This document shows positions 1 to 4,915 of a stretch of DNA of 5,922 nt, piece after piece. The notes under the pieces are model-generated. The model was not told the DNA's origin. It saw only the letters and a program-made list of their open reading frames with translations, and did no database searches. Location: NCBI GenBank assembly GCA_030043675.1, contig JASHXG010000066.1, positions 1-5,922 of the forward strand. Reading direction: 5' to 3'. Numbering within the stretch: position 1 is the first letter of the stretch; each line of letters starts with the position of its first letter. Position numbers and translations under genes: made by a program. Origin of the DNA: Vulcanimicrobiota bacterium (lineage in GTDB: Bacteria > Vulcanimicrobiota > Vulcanimicrobiia > Vulcanimicrobiales > Vulcanimicrobiaceae).

Positions 1-710
1 ATTCAGGCCGTGGAATCGACCTCATCGACATGAATCGGGAGTGGCCTGGAAATGAGAACGGCCCGAATGCGACGAGCCGGCACGCCGCGCTGATCTTCAA
101 CAAGCTCTTGACGCCAAACTCAGACTACGCAATCGATTTCCACTGCGGAACGACGGCGATGGACGTAACGGCATTCATCCTGGCGCGGATGGAGCTGCCC
201 GAGGTGCGCGCGATGGTGGAACTCTACCCGATCGAGCAGATCTTCGACAATCCCGTCTATCCGACGATTCTACCGAACGCGTTGATCCACGTGGGTATCC
301 CCTCGTTTACACCCGAGATCGGTCCGTCGCGGGTCCTGGACCCCGAGATGATCGGCTGGTTCGTGGAAGGCACGATGAACGTGCTCAAGCATCACAAAGT
401 CATTGCCGGCCCGATCGGTCGAACCGGGCGCGATACCGGCGTCTTCGTAGGAAACAGCGGGCACAACATCCTTTCGACCCACGGTGGTTTCGTCGAGTTT
501 TTCGTCAAGCTGAACGAAAAGGTTCACGCCGGTCAAAAGGTCGCCACTCAGCGCAACACCTTTGGTGAGATCGTCGCCGAATACACCAGCGGTGTTACCG
601 GCGAAGTCGGGTCCTTGCGCAGCGACGCAACGGCCGAGCCCGGGACGCCCCTGGTGACCATCCTCTACAACGAGGTGCCCCAGGAAGACCCAGTCGATTT
701 CGCGGAGTGA
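1..710 (+). CDS. Succinylglutamate desuccinylase/aspartoacylase-family zinc hydrolase, 5' partial
   Basis: The reading frame is open from base 3, so the ATG at 30 is internal: translation before it gives S-G-R-G-I-D-L-I-D and runs into M-N-R-E-W-P-G, the family's substrate-binding N-R-x-(F/W)-P-G motif. The stop is TGA at 708-710, leaving 235 residues. The third zinc ligand is probably the His at 141-143 in D-F-H-C-G, and the catalytic Glu probably that at 315-317 in F-T-P-E-I-G. The H-x-x-E pair supplying the other two ligands should lie just outside the window. From about base 470 the protein shows the small C-terminal beta domain typical of the family (G-G-F-V-E-F-F-V-K-L, then G-Q-K-V-A and F-G-E-I-V-A-E). 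Members hydrolyse an amide bond of an N-acylated amino acid or related small substrate. The substrate cannot be read from this fragment, and AstE itself is not implied because no arginine-catabolism genes are adjacent. Probably cytoplasmic. Confidence 0.9.
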   Translation, partial: SGRGIDLIDMNREWPGNENGPNATSRHAALIFNKLLTPNSDYAIDFHCGTTAMDVTAFILARMELPEVRAMVELYPIEQIFDNPVYPTILPNALIHVGIPSFTPEIGPSRVLDPEMIGWFVEGTMNVLKHHKVIAGPIGRTGRDTGVFVGNSGHNILSTHGGFVEFFVKLNEKVHAGQKVATQRNTFGEIVAEYTSGVTGEVGSLRSDATAEPGTPLVTILYNEVPQEDPVDFAE

Positions 711-810
711 CGCGCTTGTCGCCCGTGCGTGATTCGATATGAGAAGCATACCCACGATGTCGTAATGGATTGCGCGAGAGGCGCAGCGCCTTCGCCATTC
801 TTGACCTGGC

Positions 811-1050
811 TTAGGGCGTCGCGGCAGGATCTCCCGATGCGTCTTCGATCATCGCGATCTGGTCACCGCCGTGGATGAGCTGGCGAACGGCGCGGTCGCC
901 CTCGCGAATCGGGTCGGAGACAATTGCGTAATGCCGGTGACCGTGCCCCGATTCATCGGAGGTATGGAGAACGCCGGCGAAGACGCGCCGGTCAGCCAAA
1001 GTAACGCGCACGGCTTTGCCGAGAAAGGGTTTAATCTCTTGATCGGTCAT
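811..1050 (-). CDS. Small Sm/LSm-like protein, 79 aa
   Basis: I start it at the ATG at 1050. The frame stays open upstream to 1257, but that extension is low-complexity and Arg/Ala-rich and would run into the divergent gene. The protein opens M-T-D-Q-E-I-K-P-F-L. Residues 11-29 (G-K-A-V-R-V-T-L-A-D-R-R-V-F-A-G-V-L-H) match the Sm1 pattern of alternating hydrophobics followed by Gly. Near residues 58-69, L-I-H-G-G-D-Q-I-A-M-I-E resembles the Sm2 motif (I/V)-R-G-x-x-I. That is the signature of a five-stranded SH3-like barrel which usually forms RNA-binding rings (Sm, LSm, Hfq). The loop between them is His-rich (E-S-G-H-G-H-R-H-Y), which is unusual and could bind metal or nucleic acid. The upstream Shine-Dalgarno is weak (GAAAG close to the ATG). 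The Sm assignment is motif reading by eye; another small beta-barrel fold is possible. It is convergent with the desuccinylase-family gene. Confidence 0.6.
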   Translation of the reverse strand: MTDQEIKPFLGKAVRVTLADRRVFAGVLHTSDESGHGHRHYAIVSDPIREGDRAVRQLIHGGDQIAMIEDASGDPAATP

Positions 1051-1203
1051 GCTTTCGAAAATCGCCTGCGAGTCGTCAGGGGTTGCGCCCCATCCTCCGT
1101 TTTCCGGATAATGACGCGCGCCGGCCGCGAGCGGGACGGCCGCCTCAGTAGGCCGCCGTCTGAGTGCGGCGAATGTACTTAGTCTCGATCCCTCGGAGTT
1201 CAC

Positions 1204-1207
1204 GAGG
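1204..1207 (+). promoter_or_regulatory. Probable ribosome binding site for the gene at 1215
   Basis: GAGG lies 7 bases before the ATG at 1215. It is the best-spaced Shine-Dalgarno for this frame and favours 1215 over the GTG at 1164 or the ATG at 1173. Confidence 0.4.
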
Positions 1208-1214
1208 CCGCCGT

Positions 1215-1562
1215 ATGTACCCGCTGATCTGCTTGATCTTGACCTTAGCAGCTTCATCGCCGAACCCGGAGATTACCGGGACGATTGTGGATTACAACGG
1301 CAAGCTTGTCTCCGGCGTGCCCATATCGGTCGTCGCCCTGTATGCGAATCAGACGGTAGAAAAGACCCAATCCGGGTCGGATGGTTCGTTCCATTTTTCG
1401 GACCTTGCCCCAGGCAGTTACGGTTTGGAAGCTAGAACCGAGTCCGGCTGCGCATATTCCGACCCAATCCGCGTGGACGTCGGTTTTACGACCGCCGTAC
1501 ACCTTCGATTGATAAAGGGATTGTGCCAACAAGCGATCTCGCTAGGCCGCCCCGCCCGCTAG
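1215..1562 (+). CDS. Secreted carboxypeptidase-regulatory-like domain protein, 115 aa
   Basis: The protein starts with a hydrophobic segment (M-Y-P-L-I-C-L-I-L-T-L-A-A-S-S, residues 1-15) that looks like a Sec signal peptide cleaved near residue 15. One beta-sandwich domain follows: G-T-I-V-D-Y-N-G-K-L-V-S-G-V-P-I at 22-37, then S-D-G-S-F-H-F-S-D-L-A-P-G-S-Y at 55-69, with the final strand near 90-105. This is the consensus of carboxypeptidase regulatory-like / prealbumin-like domains, which fold independently and act as structural or carbohydrate/protein-binding modules outside the cytoplasm. Here the domain stands alone with no enzyme or receptor attached. The start is uncertain: 1215 has a Shine-Dalgarno but no positive N-region, whereas starts at 1164 (GTG) or 1173 (ATG) would add R-G-R-R before the hydrophobic core, as signal peptides prefer. 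It is divergent from the LSm-like gene. Binding partner unknown. Confidence 0.75.
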   Translation: MYPLICLILTLAASSPNPEITGTIVDYNGKLVSGVPISVVALYANQTVEKTQSGSDGSFHFSDLAPGSYGLEARTESGCAYSDPIRVDVGFTTAVHLRLIKGLCQQAISLGRPAR

Positions 1563-1619
1563 GCTAAAACGGCCCCTCCCCAGGGCGCGGCAACGTCCAC
1601 AAAATAGGTGATCGGCCAA

Positions 1620-1630
1620 CCCAATTTGGG
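1620..1630. repeat. 11-base perfect palindrome CCCAATTTGGG
   Basis: An odd-centred inverted repeat (CCCAA-T-TTGGG) sits 18 bases before the second palindrome at 1648-1669, both in the gap between a stop codon (1562) and the next operon (1765). Its size suits a dimeric repressor or activator site, but chance occurrence is not excluded. Confidence 0.3.
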
Positions 1631-1647
1631 CAACTCTGCGGAGGCCC

Positions 1648-1669
1648 GATGGGGCGCGCGCGCCCTATC
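1648..1669. repeat. GC-rich inverted repeat upstream of the two-gene operon
   Basis: The core GGGCGCGCGCGCCC (1652-1665) is a perfect 14-base palindrome. It extends outward as GAT...ATC with one G/T wobble at 1651/1666, giving a 22-base near-perfect dyad. In RNA it would fold into a very stable hairpin. No T-run follows on either strand, so it is not a classic intrinsic terminator, but it could end the 1215-1562 transcript with factor help or serve as an operator. The alternating CG run is also of the kind that can adopt Z-DNA. Function is inferred only from position. Confidence 0.45.
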
Positions 1670-1749
1670 ATCTCACAAGGGCTGGCGAAGGGCCGTTGCC
1701 GCTCTGGCCAAGGTCGCAAACCACGCCCGTTCATCCGCATGGTTTTAGT

Positions 1750-1754
1750 GAGGA
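1750..1754 (+). promoter_or_regulatory. Ribosome binding site deciding the start at 1765
   Basis: GAGGA lies 10 bases before the ATG at 1765 in an A/T-richer patch. The frame is open back to 1696, but no comparable site precedes that codon, so 1765 is the preferred start. Confidence 0.55.
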
Positions 1755-1764
1755 AATCATTTCA

Positions 1765-2010
1765 ATGTTGAACGCCAAATCGCCTGAGGTTGTGGCTCTG
1801 ATCGGCAAGCTCAAATCGGATCACACGCCGCTAAAAGATAGCACGACCGTCCACGAAGACTGGAGCATCATCTTCAGCAGCAAACACTACATCCTTATCA
1901 TAAAGACGGACCCGCCCCTCGATCCACCCACCAGGATGTTCGAGGTTCGCGGTAAGCAGCTTACGCAAGACAGCACCGTTGCTGACGTTGTCGCCGCTCT
2001 GAAACTCTAA
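1765..2010 (+). CDS. Small conserved-looking protein, first gene of a two-gene operon, 81 aa
   Basis: I do not recognise a family. The product is soluble, lacks Cys and has no signal peptide or membrane segment. Reading secondary structure by eye: an amphipathic helix at residues 7-17 (P-E-V-V-A-L-I-G-K-L-K), strands at 33-37 (W-S-I-I-F) and 41-47 (H-Y-I-L-I-I-K), a Pro-rich turn at 49-55 (D-P-P-L-D-P-P), a strand at 58-62 and a C-terminal helix at 70-80 (S-T-V-A-D-V-V-A-A-L-K). This compact alpha-beta-beta-beta-alpha plan would suit a small binding partner, an adaptor or a peptide substrate of the next gene's product, from which it is separated by 19 bases. It could also be a small antitoxin-like or leader-bearing peptide, but no double-Gly, Cys/Ser/Thr-rich core or other RiPP hallmark is visible. 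Natural amino-acid usage, a good Shine-Dalgarno and tight coupling to the next gene support a real gene. Confidence 0.7.
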   Translation: MLNAKSPEVVALIGKLKSDHTPLKDSTTVHEDWSIIFSSKHYILIIKTDPPLDPPTRMFEVRGKQLTQDSTVADVVAALKL

Positions 2011-2019
2011 GGTCAGGCT

Positions 2020-2029
2020 GGAGGGGGAG
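2020..2029 (+). promoter_or_regulatory. Strong ribosome binding site for the gene at 2030
   Basis: The purine run GGAGGGGGAG directly precedes the ATG at 2030. Its GGAGG is 5 bases from the start codon. It is the strongest Shine-Dalgarno in the window, suggesting the 369-residue protein is translated efficiently on its own rather than only by coupling. Confidence 0.7.
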
Positions 2030-3139
2030 ATGGAAGACGCCTTGGCCTCGGCGACGCAATGTCTCGATGCGTGGCTCGTACAAAACCTGGATCATTTCTC
2101 CCCTTTCGGCCTAGAACAGGGAGACAAGCTCTGTTACAAGTTGAAAGCCTTTGACGAGCTTTGTATGTACTCGGCTATCGCCGACGAGCGCAACGGAGTC
2201 CCCGTTCCGCGAGAGGTTCATGACTTCGTGGCCTCGGTGTGCGTAAACCCCCGTTACCTATCGACCATAGTCTCGTCGCCCCGAGAACTTCTTCTGTACA
2301 TTTATCCAATCATCTACATGGTGCGCAAGCAGTTGGCGTCGTGGCGCGAAATGAGGGCATACGCGCTATCGGTGATTTCCAGCGATCTCTACTTCTCGAC
2401 CGAACGCCTCCCGTGTCGAATCCTGGACTCGTTGTTCTGTCTTTGGCAGCTCGATCCGGGAAATCAGAAGCTGAGCCTCTTTGAAAACGCCTGGTCGGTC
2501 GGAAGCGGCGCGCATCCTCCCCATGCCGGCTGGAGTACCGCGACCGAGTACTATTCGTACACGCACAGCATTTTTTTTGGGACGAAGCTTGGGCTGGATT
2601 CTTACGGCAATGGCCTGAGCCGCACGAACGAGCAAGGCGAGGAAGCGGTGGAGTTTGGGATCCTCAGATTTCTCTCCGAGCAAAACATCGATCTCGCCCT
2701 CGAGCTAGTGCTATGCCAGATGCTGTTAAAGCATAAGAACGCGATCGGGGGGTCGGCGCTATGCCTTTCCCACTTGTTTGCAGATATCGATCTGCATGGA
2801 TATGTCGCCGGCCCGACGCCTGTTGGCGTCGAGCTGTTTAGCGATCCGGAAAAGCAGTGGTTTTGCAACTACCATACGTCGCTGGTCGCGGCACTGGTCC
2901 TTCGTTACGCCCGCGCGCGATATATGCCGGATCTCGTTCAGTCTCTAGACGAGCTGGAGACTTCGCATACGAGGCTCTCTACGCTTTCCGAGGTAGGCTC
3001 CATATTTAGACGGATGGCGTCCCGCGAGGTAACGTGCAGCGAAGCGCAGGCCCTGCTCGTCGATGTCCGGCACGATTTTGGCGACGAGCTCACGCTACGA
3101 ATCGAACGCTACTTACGCGCGCTTCCGGGATTTATCTAA
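2030..3139 (+). CDS. Helical protein of unknown function, possibly DUF6895-like, 369 aa
   Basis: The protein is soluble and mostly alpha-helical, with no signal peptide or clear transmembrane helix. It opens with C-L-D-A-W-L-V-Q-N-L-D-H-F-S-P-F (residues 11-26). A Tyr/aromatic-rich helix pair lies at about 87-125. A polar motif, E-Y-Y-S-Y-T-H-S-I-F-F-G, at 173-184 contains His179. A helix rich in Leu and Glu lies at 218-236, and N-Y-H-T-S-L-V-A-A-L at 280-289 contains His282. The W-L...N-L-D-x-F-x-P opening, the T-H-x-I-F motif and the late Y-H-T motif remind me of DUF6895, a family of unknown function; this is recall, not a search. The repeated helices and buried His/Tyr motifs could form an enzyme pocket or an all-helical toroid. 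An eight-T run at 2571-2578 encodes part of the T-H-S-I-F-F segment. It forms an operon with the 81-residue gene upstream and converges on the sulfatase 23 bases downstream. Confidence 0.88.
   Translation: MEDALASATQCLDAWLVQNLDHFSPFGLEQGDKLCYKLKAFDELCMYSAIADERNGVPVPREVHDFVASVCVNPRYLSTIVSSPRELLLYIYPIIYMVRKQLASWREMRAYALSVISSDLYFSTERLPCRILDSLFCLWQLDPGNQKLSLFENAWSVGSGAHPPHAGWSTATEYYSYTHSIFFGTKLGLDSYGNGLSRTNEQGEEAVEFGILRFLSEQNIDLALELVLCQMLLKHKNAIGGSALCLSHLFADIDLHGYVAGPTPVGVELFSDPEKQWFCNYHTSLVAALVLRYARARYMPDLVQSLDELETSHTRLSTLSEVGSIFRRMASREVTCSEAQALLVDVRHDFGDELTLRIERYLRALPGFI
2571..2578 (+). repeat. T8 homopolymer inside the 369-aa gene
   Basis: Eight consecutive T, read as AT-T TTT TTT in the codons for Ile-Phe-Phe of the T-H-S-I-F-F-G motif (residues 181-183). 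Runs of this length can undergo replication or transcriptional slippage and are also a common place for sequencing error. Here the frame is intact with eight T. Confidence 0.9.
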
Positions 3140-3162
3140 GCCAAAAAGCGGAATGAACGCGA

Positions 3163-4572
3163 TCAGTCCGCCGTTTGAGTAACCGGCAGTTCGATTGTTG
3201 CCTTCGACTCAGGTGCCGAGGGCGGGACGTAGGGATCGGGCGTCCCCATCGGGATCAGCGGGTCTTTCGCGACCGTGGCCTTGAGCTTGCCGAGCTCCGC
3301 CATGACCGCCTGCATAACCCAGGCTCGGGTGACGACGGCGCTCTCACCTCGGGTCTCTTGGATCGTCTCTTGCGGATTATCGTAGAGGTCGATGAGACGC
3401 GGCACGGCCAGCTTTTGCGGCGGATCGTACATGCGTACTTGCCAGACAAAATGCAGCTTGTAGTTGCGCCATTTTACCGCGTACAGTTCGGGCCCTTGGA
3501 AAACGGCGATAAACTGCCGCGACGACTTCCCCTGTTTGCCGAGTAGGAAATCGGTCTGATCGACGCCGTCGATGGCGCGGTCGGTTGGAATATCGGCGCC
3601 GCACATCTTAGCCAGGGTGGTGAAAAGGTCGGTTATGTGGACGATCTCGTTGCTGACGCGCCCCGCGGGGATCTTTCCGGGCCAGCGGACGATGAACGGA
3701 ACGCGCAACGAACCTTCCATCGCGGTGACGTAGGTTCCCGACCAGGGACCCGCCCAACCTCGCCACGGCATTGTATCCTCAGGGCCGTTATCGCTCGTGA
3801 AGATGACGATGGTATCGTCCGCGATCTTTAGTTCCGAGATGGCGTCCAAGATGCGTCCCACGTTGTCGTCCATCTCGGCGAGCATGTCGGCAAAGGGGCC
3901 ATGGCCGGTTTTGCCGGCGAACTTCTTGCCCGCCTCAGTGGGCATGTGCGGTTGGGTGATTGGGACGTAAGCAAAGAACGGCGTTTTGGCCTTTGTCTTT
4001 CGCTCCATGAATTCGATCGTACGGGCGGCGAGCTCAGAATCGATTTCGCGGCGCTCGGCTACGTTGTAGACCCTGAGCTTGCGGGATTGTTCGCCCTTGC
4101 GACCTTCCATCAGATACTCCAGATGCGCGACGGAAGGATCGAAATCGGACTGTTCCGCCCACATCGCCTCGTCCGAGGAGTTCGGGATGCCGTACCACTC
4201 GTCGAACCCCTGGTCATTCGGATAACGGCCCTCGCTATCGCCGAGGTGCCACTTGCCATAGTGTGCCGTAGCATAGCCGTGTTCGGAGAGCAGTTTCGCA
4301 AGCGTGACCTCCCACTGAACCAGCCCGTACGGCCGTCCGTCTACCGGCACGCTATACGTACCGGAGCGAAGTGGGTACCGGCCCGTCATGAGCGCCGAAC
4401 GGCTCGGCGTGCACGAAGGCTCCACGTTGAAATTTGTGAGGCGGGTGCCCTCTTGAGCGAGCTTGTCCAGGCGCGGCGTTGGTGCACCGCGAGTTACGCC
4501 GCCGCCATAGCTGCCGATCTCGCCATAGCCAAGGTTGTCGGCGAGGATGAGCACGATGTTGGGCTTTTCCAT
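3163..4572 (-). CDS. Cys-type sulfatase (arylsulfatase-like), 469 aa, cytoplasmic by sequence
   Basis: Hydrolyses a sulfate ester; the substrate is not predictable. The formylglycine motif is C-T-P-S-R-S-A-L-M-T-G-R at residues 54-65, so Cys54 must be oxidised by a formylglycine-generating enzyme not present here. Other active-site landmarks are D12-N13 in L-A-D-N-L-G-Y-G, R58, K107/H109 in G-K-W-H-L-G, H209 in Q-P-H-M-P and D261-N262 in T-S-D-N-G-P. Two differences from textbook arylsulfatases stand out. The second metal-binding Asp of the usual D-D is Asn13, and the sulfate-binding Lys normally just before the Y-E-G-G motif appears replaced (T-Y-V-T-A-M-E-G-S-L-R-V-P at 280-292). I chose the start at 4572 because GGGAGA sits 7 bases upstream; a longer frame to 4635 adds a non-family N-terminus. 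Neither start gives a signal peptide, unlike many secreted sulfatases. Length is normal for the family. Confidence 0.95.
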   Translation of the reverse strand: MEKPNIVLILADNLGYGEIGSYGGGVTRGAPTPRLDKLAQEGTRLTNFNVEPSCTPSRSALMTGRYPLRSGTYSVPVDGRPYGLVQWEVTLAKLLSEHGYATAHYGKWHLGDSEGRYPNDQGFDEWYGIPNSSDEAMWAEQSDFDPSVAHLEYLMEGRKGEQSRKLRVYNVAERREIDSELAARTIEFMERKTKAKTPFFAYVPITQPHMPTEAGKKFAGKTGHGPFADMLAEMDDNVGRILDAISELKIADDTIVIFTSDNGPEDTMPWRGWAGPWSGTYVTAMEGSLRVPFIVRWPGKIPAGRVSNEIVHITDLFTTLAKMCGADIPTDRAIDGVDQTDFLLGKQGKSSRQFIAVFQGPELYAVKWRNYKLHFVWQVRMYDPPQKLAVPRLIDLYDNPQETIQETRGESAVVTRAWVMQAVMAELGKLKATVAKDPLIPMGTPDPYVPPSAPESKATIELPVTQTAD

Positions 4573-4579
4573 CACAAAG

Positions 4580-4585
4580 TCTCCC
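4580..4585 (-). promoter_or_regulatory. Ribosome binding site deciding the sulfatase start
   Basis: On the minus strand GGGAGA ends 7 bases before the ATG at 4572. No comparable site precedes the alternative start at 4635. Confidence 0.65.
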
Positions 4586-4609
4586 GTGACGCTGCCGAAC
4601 GCGCTCTTT

Positions 4610-4615
4610 ATTGTA
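4610..4615 (-). promoter_or_regulatory. Possible -10 element of the sulfatase promoter
   Basis: TACAAT on the minus strand, in an A/T-richer patch, would place the transcript start near 4603, leaving a leader of about 30 bases. No convincing TTGACA-like -35 lies 16-18 bases upstream (TCGACA is 23 bases away), so the call is tentative. Confidence 0.3.
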
Positions 4616-4718
4616 ATCGGGGGCCGTCTTTCCATGCTTGTCGAAAGCGCGTATGCCTAGTGGATGACGCGCGGAGGCTGGCTAACGCATTAAACGCACT
4701 CGTGAAAGGGCCGCAGTT

Positions 4719-4730
4719 TTCGAATTCGAA
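4719..4730. repeat. 12-base perfect palindrome TTCGAATTCGAA
   Basis: A perfect even-centred dyad about 150 bases upstream of the sulfatase start. It could be a regulator site, but it may be chance. It resembles a tRNA T-loop only superficially: no stems pair around it. Confidence 0.3.
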
Positions 4731-4915
4731 GGCACGCGGCGCCGCACGCCAAGAACCAGCCGTAAACTGGCCTGCGACGAAGCGGCTCAACGAGGACTTC
4801 AACCCCGAGGTCGACGGTTTCGAGTCTTTTGCCATGAATGACGGCAGCGTTTGCTCGTGGAAGCCGGGTCAATTCCGCTACGTAGCCAGCGCGCCGGATC
4901 GTAGCGTTTGAGAGA

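Larger units (their letters stand above)
4573..4915. other. 343-base gap with ambiguous coding potential
   Basis: No recognisable gene. Two overlapping frames share wobble positions and so cannot be told apart by GC at third positions. On the plus strand, a frame usable from GTG 4660 ends at 4911, and its C-terminal half (about N-E-D-F-N-P-E-V-D-G-F-E-S-F) has protein-like D/E/N/F composition. On the minus strand, ATG 4835 to stop 4608 encodes 75 residues (M-A-K-D-S-K-P-S-T-S-G-L-K-S) ending 35 bases before the sulfatase start. Neither has a Shine-Dalgarno or a recognisable domain. A 12-base palindrome, TTCGAATTCGAA, lies at 4719-4730. The segment also holds the likely sulfatase promoter and leader. 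It may be a gene remnant. Confidence 0.4.

Noticed and set aside
270..755. 161-codon minus-strand open frame over the desuccinylase-family gene
   Set aside because: Antisense shadow of a gene with clear catalytic motifs; it has no recognisable domain of its own.
779..791. Inverted repeat AGGCGCAGCGCCT as a terminator between the convergent genes
   Set aside because: The centre is a single base, so a real RNA hairpin would lose several pairs to form a loop, and no T-run follows on either strand.
811..1257. Long version (148 aa) of the LSm-like gene starting at 1257
   Set aside because: The extra 69 residues are Arg/Ala-rich without motif and would overlap the start of the divergent secreted protein. 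The Sm-like domain begins right after the ATG at 1050.
1765..2010. RiPP precursor peptide
   Set aside because: No Cys, no Gly-Gly leader boundary, no repetitive core, and no recognisable maturase nearby. The predicted strands suggest a folded protein.
4680..4745. tRNA or tmRNA-like sequence around TTCGAATTCGAA
   Set aside because: The T-loop resemblance is superficial. I could not pair a T-stem, anticodon stem or acceptor stem, and there is no CCA end.
3901..4911. 336-codon plus-strand open frame antisense to the sulfatase
   Set aside because: Most of it overlaps a confidently identified sulfatase on the other strand, and it shows no domain. Only its last part, beyond the sulfatase start, is kept as an uncertain gap feature.
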